A stretch of DNA of 64,000 nt from Flavihumibacter rivuli (GTDB lineage Bacteria; Bacteroidota; Bacteroidia; Chitinophagales; Chitinophagaceae): NCBI RefSeq assembly GCF_018595685.2, contig NZ_CP092334.1, forward strand, positions 1,888,001 to 1,952,000. The letters run 5' to 3'. This document shows positions 18,988-28,094 of the stretch, in pieces. The notes beneath the pieces were generated by a model that worked only from the letters and a program-made list of their open reading frames with translations, had not been told where the DNA came from and ran no database searches. Every line of letters starts with the position of its first letter. Position 1 is the first letter of the stretch. A program made the translations under genes and the position numbers.

Positions 18988-19149
18988 ATGGTTACACATA
19001 AAAAACAGCACCTGCCCCAAAAGACCTGCCTGGTATGCGGCAGGCCATTCAGCTGGCGAAAAAAATGGGCGAAGGTTTGGGAGGAAGTAAAATACTGCAG
19101 CGAAAGGTGCAGGAGACAGAAAAACCCTGCGGCTGCAGGGACACATTAA
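18988..19149 (+). CDS. DUF2256 small zinc-ribbon-like protein
   Basis: The 53-residue very basic protein carries the whole DUF2256 pattern: [14 protein letters not shown] followed by YCSERCRR, that is a CxxC and a CxxxC pair (residues 14/17 and about 37/41) that should bind one zinc ion. Its function is not established. DUF2256 genes are often found beside cryptochrome/photolyase or DNA-repair genes. Here it ends 19 bases before the ligase-associated exonuclease gene on the same strand, which suggests co-transcription and a nucleic-acid-related role. It lies just after a terminator. No strong promoter is seen. Confidence 0.85.
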   Translation: MVTHKKQHLPQKTCLVCGRPFSWRKKWAKVWEEVKYCSERCRRQKNPAAAGTH

Positions 19150-19168
19150 TTATAGATTTTGATAAAAA

Positions 19169-20197
19169 ATGTCACTGATCAGGTTTACAGAAAATGGCCT
19201 TTATTGCCAGCAGGGCAATTTCTACATTGATCCGTGGCGACCGGTAGAAAAAGCAGTCATCACCCATGCCCATAGCGACCACGCCAGGTGGGGCAGCCAA
19301 TCCTACCTCTGCCATAGCCTAACCCAACCCTTACTGGAACTGAGGCTAGGCACCAACCATTACCAGACTGCTGAATGGAACGAACCCATATGGATCAATG
19401 GGGTCAAGCTCAGCTTGCACCCTGCTGGACATATCATCGGTTCCTCACAAATCAGGCTTGAATACAAGGGGGAAATCTGGGTAATCAGCGGCGATTACAA
19501 AACAGAAAACGATGGCCTCAGCGGTAGTTTCGAGCCAGTGAACTGCCATCACTTTGTAACAGAATCAACCTTTGGCCTCCCCATTTACCAATGGCAGCAG
19601 CAGGAAGAAATTTATTCAGCGATCCGTAATTGGGTAAGCAAGAACCAGGACGATGGCTACAGCTCGGTGCTGATCGCCTATAGCCTGGGAAAGGCCCAAA
19701 GGATCATTTCCTGCCTGGCCAAAGCAGGTAGCCCGATCTACGCGCACGGTGCCATTGCCAATACCCAGGAAAAACTCATTGGGGCAGGTATTACTTTGGA
19801 TAGTGTCCGCAGGGTGGACCCCGGAATTCCCAAACAAGCATATAAAAAAAGCATCGTCATTGCCCCGCCAAGTGCAGAAGGTTCATCCTGGCTGCAAAGA
19901 TTCGCACCCTACCGAACCGCCATTTGCAGTGGCTGGATGCAGGTCAGGGGAAATATGCGCCGCAGGAATGCGGATGCCGGATTTGCCTTAAGTGATCATG
20001 CCGACTGGCCGGGGTTGATCCAGGCGGTTAAAGCAACAGGGGCTTCTCAGGTATATGTAACACATGGTTTCCAGTCGGTTTTCTCGAGGTACCTGAATGA
20101 ACAAGGTATCATGGCCAATGAAGTATCTACTGCTTTTGGCAGTGAAGAAGACAATGAAACCACCATGGAAGATAAACCAGGCAGCAACAATGAATGA
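19169..20197 (+). CDS. Ligase-associated DNA exonuclease (MBL fold)
   Basis: A metallo-beta-lactamase/beta-CASP nuclease of the group that travels with a bacterial ATP-dependent ligase, a DEXH helicase and PdeM. The 342-residue protein has the metal motif THAHSDH (H33, H35, D37, H38), a second His in HPAGHIIGS, an Asp in VISGDYK, and a C-terminal SDHADW motif. It is predicted to process DNA ends, by analogy with SNM1/Artemis relatives; the biochemistry of this subgroup is poorly known. Its stop overlaps the likely ligase start as ATGAATGA, so the two are translationally coupled. Confidence 0.92.
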   Translation: MSLIRFTENGLYCQQGNFYIDPWRPVEKAVITHAHSDHARWGSQSYLCHSLTQPLLELRLGTNHYQTAEWNEPIWINGVKLSLHPAGHIIGSSQIRLEYKGEIWVISGDYKTENDGLSGSFEPVNCHHFVTESTFGLPIYQWQQQEEIYSAIRNWVSKNQDDGYSSVLIAYSLGKAQRIISCLAKAGSPIYAHGAIANTQEKLIGAGITLDSVRRVDPGIPKQAYKKSIVIAPPSAEGSSWLQRFAPYRTAICSGWMQVRGNMRRRNADAGFALSDHADWPGLIQAVKATGASQVYVTHGFQSVFSRYLNEQGIMANEVSTAFGSEEDNETTMEDKPGSNNE

Positions 20198-21848
20198 ACC
20201 CAGACCCATATCGCTTTCACAGGAATTCCCTGCCAGCAGCGGGATGGAAATGTTTGCAGAGCTGGTCCAAATCATTGGCCATTCCACCAAAACATCGGAA
20301 AAACTACATGCCCTGGTCCAGTACTTCCAGACCGCACCGGGCCATGACAAAATATGGGTGATCGCCTTGTTCAGTGGAAGAAGGCCCAAAAGATCCGTCA
20401 ACAGCAAGTTGCTGAGGGAATGGTGTTGCGAATGCTGCGCCATCCCTGAATGGTTATTTGAGGAGTCCTATCATACTGTTGGCGACCTGGCCGAAACGAT
20501 AGCCTTACTTCTTCCACCCCCTTCAAGACAAGAAATCAATCATTCTTTACACCACTACCTGTCTTGCCTAACCGAAATCGCATCCCTTGATGCAGAAGGA
20601 AAAAAAGCCTTTATACTGGCGGCTTGGGAAGAACTTTCCCAACCGGGCAGATTCGTTTTCAATAAGCTCATTACAGGTGGATTCAGGATTGGCCTTTCCC
20701 AGCAATTAATGGTACAGGCATTGGCAAAGGTGAACGGACTGGAGACAAGCAAAGTTGCCCATTTGATCACAGGACAATGGGACCCCCTGACCATAAGTTA
20801 TGAGGACCTGTTCAATGAAACCCTCCACCAGAAGGACCATTCCAAACCCTATCCCTTCTACCTGGCCTATACTATAGAAGATAGCATCCATCAACTTGGG
20901 GAGCCGACCGAATGGCAAGCCGAATGGAAATGGGACGGCATCAGGGGGCAACTGATCAAGCGCAACGACCAGCTATTTGTTTGGAGTCGCGGCGAGGAAC
21001 TGATGACGGAAAAATTCCCGGAGTACCATGAACTGATGGAACTGCTCCCCAATGGCACCGTACTGGATGGCGAGATCATGCCTTATAAGTCGGGTTCCCC
21101 CCTTCCCTTCTCGGTATTGCAAACAAGGATTGGCAGGAAACAGGTAACCAGGAAACAATTACAGGAAGCACCTGTGGCCTTCTTCGCTTACGATCTCCTG
21201 GAATGGGAAGGCAATGATTGGCGCGATCTGGACCTTGCGCAAAGAAGGAACAAACTCGAAACCTTAGTTGGTGCCATGGCATCCGATCGACTCCGGTTAT
21301 CCCCGGTAGTACCATTTGACACCTGGGAAGAACTGATAACCATCCGGCAGGGATCGAGGGATATGGGAGCGGAAGGGTTGATGTTAAAGCGGAAAAGTTC
21401 CGGCTATTTGTCGGGGAGGAAAAAAGGCGATTGGTGGAAATGGAAGATCGATCCACTCACCATTGATGCCGTTATGGTATATGCCCAAAAAGGCCACGGA
21501 AGGAGAAGCAACCTTTATACGGATTACACATTCGCGGTTAGGGATGGCGACAGGCTGGTAACCTTTACCAAGGCCTATTCCGGACTGACGGACAAGGAAA
21601 TCCTGGAAGTAGATGCTTTTGTAAAGAAGCATGCTATCGAAAAGTTTGGGCCGGTAAGGACAGTTCAACCGGAACTAGTATTTGAGATCGCATTTGAAGG
21701 CATTGCCGCCAGCAACAGGCATAAAAGTGGTGTAGCGCTGCGGTTCCCCAGGATCAACCGATGGCGGAAAGACAAACCGGTATCGGAGATCAATACACTC
21801 GACGATCTTCTATCCTTACTGAACCAATTCGAAAAAAAGGGTGCCTGA
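20190..21848 (+). CDS. ATP-dependent DNA ligase (ligase-associated damage response)
   Basis: Seals nicks using ATP, separate from the replicative NAD-dependent ligase LigA. The roughly 552-residue protein has an N-terminal helical DNA-binding domain and an adenylation motif KWDGIRGQ (Lys247 counted from 20190). The remaining nucleotidyltransferase motifs follow (LDGEIMP, FFAYDLLEW, EGLMLKR, WWKWKIDP), then a C-terminal OB domain. There is no LigD polymerase or nuclease domain and no Ku gene nearby, so this is not classical NHEJ. The start at 20190 overlaps the exonuclease stop. Family alignment would also allow the ATG at 20244 or 20250 (EMFAELVQ). Confidence 0.93.
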   Translation: MNEPRPISLSQEFPASSGMEMFAELVQIIGHSTKTSEKLHALVQYFQTAPGHDKIWVIALFSGRRPKRSVNSKLLREWCCECCAIPEWLFEESYHTVGDLAETIALLLPPPSRQEINHSLHHYLSCLTEIASLDAEGKKAFILAAWEELSQPGRFVFNKLITGGFRIGLSQQLMVQALAKVNGLETSKVAHLITGQWDPLTISYEDLFNETLHQKDHSKPYPFYLAYTIEDSIHQLGEPTEWQAEWKWDGIRGQLIKRNDQLFVWSRGEELMTEKFPEYHELMELLPNGTVLDGEIMPYKSGSPLPFSVLQTRIGRKQVTRKQLQEAPVAFFAYDLLEWEGNDWRDLDLAQRRNKLETLVGAMASDRLRLSPVVPFDTWEELITIRQGSRDMGAEGLMLKRKSSGYLSGRKKGDWWKWKIDPLTIDAVMVYAQKGHGRRSNLYTDYTFAVRDGDRLVTFTKAYSGLTDKEILEVDAFVKKHAIEKFGPVRTVQPELVFEIAFEGIAASNRHKSGVALRFPRINRWRKDKPVSEINTLDDLLSLLNQFEKKGA

Positions 21849-22102
21849 TTTTTCCAATTTTTTTGAATTACCTTTTTCCCTCCATCCATCTTGAAGTTGA
21901 ACTATTTTTCATACATCATTACATAGTGTACCAATACACTTTGGAAATACACAAATGAAAAGCAGGTAAATAGTTTCAGGATCACACTTTGACAAATTAT
22001 GGTTACTAAACTGTTCGTGAAAATTATCCTGATAAGGTAAATCCCCTTGAATACTATTTTGAGTGTTGATAGTCCTTTATGAATAGATTTTCGGTTCCTT
22101 CC
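21849..22102. other. AT-rich intergenic region with a short inverted repeat
   Basis: This 254-base gap between the convergent ligase and permease genes holds no open frame above about 15 codons. The only structure I see is AGTGTA-CCAA-TACACT at 21925-21940, a perfect 6-bp inverted repeat with no T-run. There is no clear terminator for either neighbour. Confidence 0.4.
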
Positions 22103-23437
22103 CTATTTTAGGAACAACCCAAGAATGAACAATAAAGCAAGGACGATCATCATGGGACTCAATTCCTTTCCCCTTCCTGTCAAGAGTTTCAGGAAAACAT
22201 AAAAAAGCATACCGAATACGATACCCTCAGCAATACTGAAGGTATAGGGCATCATTACTACACAAAGAAATGCAGGCAAGGCTTCCGTTATATCGGCAAA
22301 ATTGATGTGCACCACAGCACCCATCATCAGCATACCCACAATGACCAATGCTGGAGCGGTAGCGGCGGATGGGATGATCGCGAACAAAGGGGCAAAGAAT
22401 AAGGAAAGCAGGAATAAGATAGCCACTACCAAAGCTGTTAAACCCGTCCTGCCTCCTGCTGCAATGCCACTTGCACTTTCCACATAAGCAGCCACCACAC
22501 TGGTGCCCAACATCGCACCCGCTGTTGTCCCGACCGCATCGGCAGTCAGGGCCTTCCTCGCATTGGGTATTTTCCCCTGGCCATCCAACAGGCCGGCCTT
22601 ACTGCAAAGCCCGATCAGCGTACCAACGGTATCAAACAGGTTCACCATCAATAGGGTAAAAAGGATCACCAGCATATCGCGGGAAAAAACCTTATCGAAT
22701 TCAAATTGCAGCGCGATCGGGGCGATGGAAGGCGGCCAACCTACCAGCCTGCCATCCTCCGGCATATGCGTAAGTCCAAGTGGAATGCCTAGCAGCGTTG
22801 CAGCAATGATACCGATCAATAATGCCGTATTCCATCCCCTAACCATTAAAATCCCACTGACCAGCAAGCCGGCAAGTGCAATTAATGGTCCCGCAGCAGT
22901 TAGGTTCCCGACCTTAACGATCACCCCATCCAACTGACCATCCCCAACTGCTTTCATGCCCGTTTCAACGATACCTGCATTATTCAGGCCGATCAAGGCA
23001 ATGAACAAACCGATACCAACTGAAATGGCATGTTTGATCCCCGCAGGTATCGCATCAATGATCGCTTCCCTGATATTCAGCAAGGAAAGCAGGATAAACA
23101 AGAGCCCTTCCAAGAACACTGCTGTCAGGGCAAATTGCCAGCTATACCCCATTCCCAGTACAATTGTATAGGCAAAGAAAGCATTCAGCCCCATTCCCGG
23201 TGCCAGCGCAATGGGCAGCCTGGCCCATAGCGCCATGACAAGTGTACCTATAGCAGCAGCCAATGCAGTTGCCGTAACCAACGCATTGAAATCCATTCCT
23301 GCCTTGGAAAGGATGATCGGATTCACCACCAGGATATAGGCCATGGTCGAAAAAGTGGTGAAGCCGGCAATGAGCTCGGTCCGGAGGTTTGTCCCGTTCT
23401 CCGACAACCTGAAATAATTGGAAAGGAAATTTTTCAT
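22103..23437 (-). CDS. NCS2-family purine permease (AzgA/PbuG type)
   Basis: Predicted proton symporter for hypoxanthine, guanine or adenine in the inner membrane. The 444-residue protein shows the AzgA-like start (RTELIAGFTTFSTMAYILVVNP), about 12-14 hydrophobic segments, and the family motifs FFAYTIVLGMGYSW and DTVGTLIGLCSKAG. The conserved Thr/Asp/Glu positions of the substrate site appear present. It is transcribed alone from the minus strand, divergently from the diheme cytochrome, with a TAAGTTTG box at 23514-23521 (minus reading). It splits the ligase-associated gene set, to which it has no obvious link. Confidence 0.9.
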   Translation of the reverse strand: MKNFLSNYFRLSENGTNLRTELIAGFTTFSTMAYILVVNPIILSKAGMDFNALVTATALAAAIGTLVMALWARLPIALAPGMGLNAFFAYTIVLGMGYSWQFALTAVFLEGLLFILLSLLNIREAIIDAIPAGIKHAISVGIGLFIALIGLNNAGIVETGMKAVGDGQLDGVIVKVGNLTAAGPLIALAGLLVSGILMVRGWNTALLIGIIAATLLGIPLGLTHMPEDGRLVGWPPSIAPIALQFEFDKVFSRDMLVILFTLLMVNLFDTVGTLIGLCSKAGLLDGQGKIPNARKALTADAVGTTAGAMLGTSVVAAYVESASGIAAGGRTGLTALVVAILFLLSLFFAPLFAIIPSAATAPALVIVGMLMMGAVVHINFADITEALPAFLCVVMMPYTFSIAEGIVFGMLFYVFLKLLTGRGKELSPMMIVLALLFILGLFLK

Positions 23438-23513
23438 GCAGGTATGATTAAACTTCTTAAAGTATTAATAGACATTTAGAAATTCAAGCGACCAATCAAC
23501 ACATTGTTATTGA

Positions 23514-23521
23514 CAAACTTA
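23514..23521 (-). promoter_or_regulatory. Candidate -7 box of the NCS2 permease gene
   Basis: Read on the minus strand this is TAAGTTTG (TAnnTTTG). It would give a leader of about 70 bases. No -33 TTTG is seen at normal spacing, and no purine riboswitch core is recognisable in the leader. Confidence 0.4.
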
Positions 23522-23610
23522 AACCTAAATGCCGGATTAAGCCCCCCTCCAACCAACCAAGCCTTTTCCCTTTTGTTATAAGGAAGAGTAAATTTGTTAA
23601 GGGGGCATTT

Positions 23611-25008
23611 ATGAGTAGAATCTATAAAACACTGTGGGCCATTATTGCCATGGGCATGGCTGCCGGGCATTTCCTTACCGGATTCAGCAGGTCACAGGAC
23701 CCTGAGAAACCCGTTCCCATCCAGCCTTCCAGGCAAAGAACGGGAGAGGCCGGGAAAGGCATTGAATACCTGACCACGGGAGACTATGTGAAAGGTGGCC
23801 TACCCTATGACTTCTTCATCCTTGGCCTGGGGAAAGACAAGAAGAACTACCTGGGAAGATCAGGATTGAATGGCACCGTCAGTCACGAGTACACTGTGGT
23901 AAAAGCGGCCAATGGTGAAAACCTGGTAGCTCCCAACTGCATGCAATGCCATGCCCAGGTATTCGGCGATAGTTTGGTGATGGGGATGGGCAACACCTTT
24001 ATGGATTTCACCGTTGGGCAGCAAATGAATGCCAGGAACATGCAATTGCTGGCCAATATGCTCAAGACATCCGCTCCTGCCAAATATGAAGCAGCCAAAC
24101 ATTTCCTCCAGGTAACCGGCACCATCGGCCCCTATCTCAGGACCCAGGTAAGGGGAGTCAATGCAGCCGATCGCCTGGCGGCGGTGTTGGTAGCCCACCG
24201 TGATCCCCAAACACTGGAATGGAGGGATTCGGCATGGCTGAACATACCCGAAGAAGTGATCCCAAGTGATGTACCCGCCTGGTGGCTCCTGCGGAAAAAG
24301 AACGCCATGTTCTATAATGGTTTTGGCAGGGGTGATTTTGGCCGTTTCCTGATGGCCTCCAACCTGCTCACCGTTAAGGACACCAGCGAGGCCAGGGAAG
24401 TGGACAGCCGCATCAATGATGTGCTCGCGTATATCTATTCCCTGCGCCCTCCAAAATTCCCCGGCACTATCAACCATAAACTGGCAGGTAAGGGCGAGAA
24501 GATCTTTATCAGGAACTGCTCCAAATGCCATGGCAGTTATGGGGAAAAAGAAGAATATCCCAACCTGCTGATCCCCGCCTCCATCATCAAGACCGATTCG
24601 GCCTTGTACAGCAGCAATTACCAGAATCCCCAATTTGTGAACTGGTTCAACAACAGCTGGTTTGCACAAGGAGACCACCCCGCCAGGCTGGAACCCTATA
24701 AAGGGTATATTGCCCCTCCTTTGGACGGTATTTGGAGTACAGCCCCCTATTTGCATAATGGCTCGGTTCCAACCATTGAAGGCGTTCTCGACAGCAGGAA
24801 AAGACCTACCTTTTGGTCGAGGGATTTCTCCAGGCCGGAATACCTGTATGATGTACCCGGTTGGAAACATACGGTCCACCAGGCACCCGAAGGAACAGGC
24901 ATCTATAATACCAACCTGAAGGGCTATGGCAATTATGGTCATTATTTTGGGGATAAACTTTCCGATGGGGAACGCAAGGCCGTGATCGAATACCTCAAAA
25001 CGCTTTAA
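23611..25008 (+). CDS. Diheme c-type cytochrome (RoxA/MauG-peroxidase-like)
   Basis: The 465-residue exported protein has an N-terminal hydrophobic segment (about residues 8-25) and two haem-binding motifs, C110MQCH and C303SKCH. The C-terminal segment TAPYLHNGSVPTIEGVL is a hallmark of the diheme cytochrome c peroxidase / rubber-oxygenase-like superfamily, and IAPPLDGIWS just before it fits too. It should act in the periplasm as an oxidase, peroxidase or electron carrier; the substrate is unknown. It starts at an ATG, is divergent from the NCS2 permease gene, and ends 22 bases before the helicase gene on the same strand, so the two may share a transcript. Confidence 0.85.
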   Translation: MSRIYKTLWAIIAMGMAAGHFLTGFSRSQDPEKPVPIQPSRQRTGEAGKGIEYLTTGDYVKGGLPYDFFILGLGKDKKNYLGRSGLNGTVSHEYTVVKAANGENLVAPNCMQCHAQVFGDSLVMGMGNTFMDFTVGQQMNARNMQLLANMLKTSAPAKYEAAKHFLQVTGTIGPYLRTQVRGVNAADRLAAVLVAHRDPQTLEWRDSAWLNIPEEVIPSDVPAWWLLRKKNAMFYNGFGRGDFGRFLMASNLLTVKDTSEAREVDSRINDVLAYIYSLRPPKFPGTINHKLAGKGEKIFIRNCSKCHGSYGEKEEYPNLLIPASIIKTDSALYSSNYQNPQFVNWFNNSWFAQGDHPARLEPYKGYIAPPLDGIWSTAPYLHNGSVPTIEGVLDSRKRPTFWSRDFSRPEYLYDVPGWKHTVHQAPEGTGIYNTNLKGYGNYGHYFGDKLSDGERKAVIEYLKTL

Positions 25009-25030
25009 TAACGTAGATATCTAACCGAAA

Positions 25031-27508
25031 TTGAGGGAACAAAAGACGACTGGATCAAAGGTTATACTCGACTGGCTTGCCGGGAGAGGAAGAAAGCCAT
25101 TCCCTTTCCAGCAGGAAGCCTGGAACGCAATACTTGCCGGGGAAAGCGGTTTGGTGAACGCCCCTACCGGTTGCGGCAAGACCTACTCCGTTTTCCTGGC
25201 TGCGATCATCCAGTTCATCGATCAACATCCCCATGACTACCAAACCAGGCAAAAGAATGGACTAAGGCTATTGTGGATTACCCCGCTGCGCGCGCTGGCC
25301 AAGGATATCGGAAGGGCCATGGCGGAAGTGATCGGCGAACTGGGCATGCAATGGTCGGTGGGGATCAGGAACGGTGATACCGATACCAGTGAAAGGCAAC
25401 GCCAGAAAAGGCAAATGCCGGAAATACTGATCATCACACCTGAAAGCCTTCATCTATTATTGGCACAGAAGGGATACGAAGGCATCTTTCCTACCCTGAG
25501 CATCATTGCCGTTGACGAATGGCACGAACTGCTGGGCAGCAAAAGGGGGGTACAGGTGGAACTAGCCCTTAGCAGGATCGTCCATTGCAGGAAAAAAAAC
25601 CCAACCCTCAACCAGCAAATTGCGGTTTGGGGAATTAGTGCAACCATAGGCAACCTTGAAGAGGCAAGGGATGTACTTTTATCACCCACCGGTAAAACCG
25701 GTAAGATCATCAGGGCAAGGATAAGGAAAGATATCACTGTTGAGTCCATCATCCCTGACGAGATAGAGAAATATCCCTGGGCCGGCCACCTCGGAATTAA
25801 ATTGGTCGATAAGGTAATACCGATCATCAACAACAGCACCACCACCCTGATCTTCATCAACACCAGGGGAATGAGTGAACTCTGGTACCAGGCCTTGCTC
25901 ACAGCCGCGCCGGAACTTGCCGGAGCAATAGCACTCCACCATGGCAGCATAGAGCAGGAACTAAGGATATGGGTGGAGGAAGCACTGCATACCGCTAAAC
26001 TAAAGGCTGTGGTATGCACTGCAAGCCTTGACCTTGGGGTTGATTTTCGTCCGGTCGAAACCGTTATACAGGTGGGTTCCCCCAAGGGAGTAGCCAGGTT
26101 CCTGCAGAGGGCAGGAAGAAGTGGCCATAGCCCTGACGCCACCAGCAAGATCTATTTCCTTCCTACCCATTCCCTGGAACTACTTGAAGCTGCCGCCTTG
26201 AAAGCAGCCATTACCGAAGAACTGATCGAAAGCAGGCAACCACTGGTCTTGTGTTTTGATGTATTGATCCAGTACCTATGCACATTGGCCATATCAGATG
26301 GCTTCCGGCCAGAGGAACTACTACCCGAGGTCCGGTCCACCCATTGCTTCCGGGAAATGACCGATGAAGAATGGTTGGAAACACTGCATTTCCTTACCAA
26401 TGGTGGAAAGGCGCTGCAGCAATACGACGAATACCAAAAGGTTGAAGTGATCGACGGCATTTACCGCATCAACAGCAGAAGGATCGCTATGCGCCACCGG
26501 ATGCATATAGGCACCATTGTGAGTGATGCCATGCTGAAGGTCAAGTTCATGACCGGCGGCTATGTAGGGGTAATTGAAGAATGGTTCATTTCAAGGCTGG
26601 AGCAAGGCGATAGCTTTACCCTTGCAGGAAGGAACCTGGAACTGGTAATGATCAAGGATATGACCGTACTGGTCAGGAAATCCCAATCAAAAAAATCGAT
26701 CGTTCCCAGCTGGATGGGAGGCCGGATGCCCCTTTCAGCCAATTTGGGTAAAATGCTCCGGGAAAAACTGTCTGAAGCAAGCATGGGGACTTTTATCGAC
26801 AGGGAATTGAAGGCACTTTCGCCCCTGTTTCAATTACAGCAGCAACTCAGCTATGTACCCCGGTTCGATGAACTCCTGGTTGAACAGATAGAAACAAAAG
26901 ATGGGTTCCATCTATTTGTTTTCCCTTTTGAAGGAAGGTTGGTACACGAAGCAATGGCTGCCATCCTCGCCTACCGCATCAGCAAGCTCCATCCGATCAC
27001 CTTTTCCTTTGCCATGAACGATTATGGTTTTGAACTGCTGAGTGACCAGCCGATACCGGTTGATGATTCCAATGTATATGAACTATTCTCGCCGGATAAT
27101 CTTTTTAACGATATCCAACGTAGCGTCAATAGCACGGAAATGGCCAAACGAAAATTCAGGGATATCGCAGTAATAGGCGGATTGATCTTCCAGGGCTATC
27201 CCGGGGAATTCAAGAAGGCAAGGCATTTACAATCAAGTGCCTCCCTCCTGTTCAAGGTCTTCAGCGACTATGACAAGGAGAACCTGCTCTTAAGGCAGGC
27301 TTACCAGGAGGTCTTTGACCAGCAGATGGAAGAGGCAAGGTTAAGGGATATGCTGCACAGGATACAAAAAGGGAAGATCATCCTGACCTTCCCTGAAAAA
27401 CTTACCCCCTTCTGTTTCCCCATCAAGGTAGACAGTATGCGGGAAAACCTGTCTTCGGAAAAACTGGAAGACAGGGTGAGAAAAATGCAATTGCAACTCG
27501 AAAAATGA
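25031..27508 (+). CDS. Ligase-associated DEXH-box DNA helicase
   Basis: Superfamily 2 helicase of the Lhr-like group found with the bacterial ATP-dependent ligase locus. In the 825-residue protein, motif I is APTGCGKT (Lys50), motif II DEWH, motif III SATIG near residue 205, and motif VI QRAGRSGH near 360. A C-terminal winged-helix/Lhr-like extension follows. The first possible start after an in-frame stop at 25022 is the TTG at 25031, and no ATG or GTG occurs before the conserved region, so a TTG start is likely. It is expected to unwind or remodel damaged DNA for the exonuclease and ligase encoded 4-6 kb upstream. Confidence 0.93.
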   Translation: MREQKTTGSKVILDWLAGRGRKPFPFQQEAWNAILAGESGLVNAPTGCGKTYSVFLAAIIQFIDQHPHDYQTRQKNGLRLLWITPLRALAKDIGRAMAEVIGELGMQWSVGIRNGDTDTSERQRQKRQMPEILIITPESLHLLLAQKGYEGIFPTLSIIAVDEWHELLGSKRGVQVELALSRIVHCRKKNPTLNQQIAVWGISATIGNLEEARDVLLSPTGKTGKIIRARIRKDITVESIIPDEIEKYPWAGHLGIKLVDKVIPIINNSTTTLIFINTRGMSELWYQALLTAAPELAGAIALHHGSIEQELRIWVEEALHTAKLKAVVCTASLDLGVDFRPVETVIQVGSPKGVARFLQRAGRSGHSPDATSKIYFLPTHSLELLEAAALKAAITEELIESRQPLVLCFDVLIQYLCTLAISDGFRPEELLPEVRSTHCFREMTDEEWLETLHFLTNGGKALQQYDEYQKVEVIDGIYRINSRRIAMRHRMHIGTIVSDAMLKVKFMTGGYVGVIEEWFISRLEQGDSFTLAGRNLELVMIKDMTVLVRKSQSKKSIVPSWMGGRMPLSANLGKMLREKLSEASMGTFIDRELKALSPLFQLQQQLSYVPRFDELLVEQIETKDGFHLFVFPFEGRLVHEAMAAILAYRISKLHPITFSFAMNDYGFELLSDQPIPVDDSNVYELFSPDNLFNDIQRSVNSTEMAKRKFRDIAVIGGLIFQGYPGEFKKARHLQSSASLLFKVFSDYDKENLLLRQAYQEVFDQQMEEARLRDMLHRIQKGKIILTFPEKLTPFCFPIKVDSMRENLSSEKLEDRVRKMQLQLEK

Positions 27509-27519
27509 GTACCCTTTCC

Positions 27520-28005
27520 TTAACTTCTCAGGTGCTTCAACTGTGTGGTATAAAGGATGATGAACAAAAAAGGAAAGACCAACCCAAAGCCAAGCAAGGA
27601 GGAAGGTTTTAAAAACAGGAAACCGCTAACAAAAGGAAGCAGTTCACCGATCAGCCAGAAATAATATCCGTTCTTCTTCCTTTTTCGCATCTCAAGTGCA
27701 CCGAAAATACACAAACCTACAGCCACCAGCGCAATAACAAGGATGGGTATCCTGTTCTCAAAAGCCAGTCTCGCATTTTCCATTGCCTCAGGTCCACTGA
27801 ATCGCTTCATGAACTCGGGCATATCATCCAACTTGCCGCTTGCCTCCAGTTCTTCCAGTTGTTCCAGGTTCTTCTTACCGGAAGCAAAGCCCCACACGGA
27901 TAATATGAGCTCAATACCACTCCAGATAAGGGTTAGGATGGTCAACACATTTAAGGTGGAAGGCAATTGTTCCTTCTCTTCTGCAAAAGGGTTGGGTGTA
28001 CTCAT
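27520..28005 (-). CDS. Hypothetical four-helix membrane protein
   Basis: Not recognised. The 161-residue protein has a soluble N-terminus, one hydrophobic helix near residues 18-40, and a charged helical loop (about 42-78, rich in Glu/Lys). Three further hydrophobic segments follow near 84-105, 112-132 and 134-153. The layout resembles small Bacteroidota membrane proteins of DUF4064-like type, but I cannot assign one. It lies convergent to the helicase gene (11-base gap) and divergent from pdeM. Confidence 0.7.
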   Translation of the reverse strand: MSTPNPFAEEKEQLPSTLNVLTILTLIWSGIELILSVWGFASGKKNLEQLEELEASGKLDDMPEFMKRFSGPEAMENARLAFENRIPILVIALVAVGLCIFGALEMRKRKKNGYYFWLIGELLPFVSGFLFLKPSSLLGFGLVFPFLFIILYTTQLKHLRS

Positions 28006-28081
28006 AATGGCTCAGTTTACTGCTTTGAACTAAAATTAAGGCATCAATTTATTATTATCCCAGCCATTTTTTAAAAGCCCA

Positions 28082-28089
28082 TAGTTTTG
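28082..28089 (+). promoter_or_regulatory. Candidate -7 box of pdeM
   Basis: TAGTTTTG fits TAnnTTTG and ends five bases before the pdeM ATG, implying a nearly leaderless mRNA. No clear -33 element is present. Confidence 0.5.
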
Positions 28090-28094
28090 CATGG

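Noticed and set aside
20190..21848. Classical NHEJ LigD
   Set aside because: Only a ligase is present; there is no polymerase or phosphoesterase domain in the protein and no Ku gene in the window.
23438..23610. Purine or preQ1 riboswitch upstream of the NCS2 permease or of guaA
   Set aside because: I looked for the conserved core bases of the purine riboswitch in both leaders and found none; the guaA leader is also too short.
23860..24942. Open frame of about 360 codons on the minus strand across the diheme cytochrome gene
   Set aside because: The plus strand encodes two haem motifs and a family-typical C-terminus. The antisense product has no family features.
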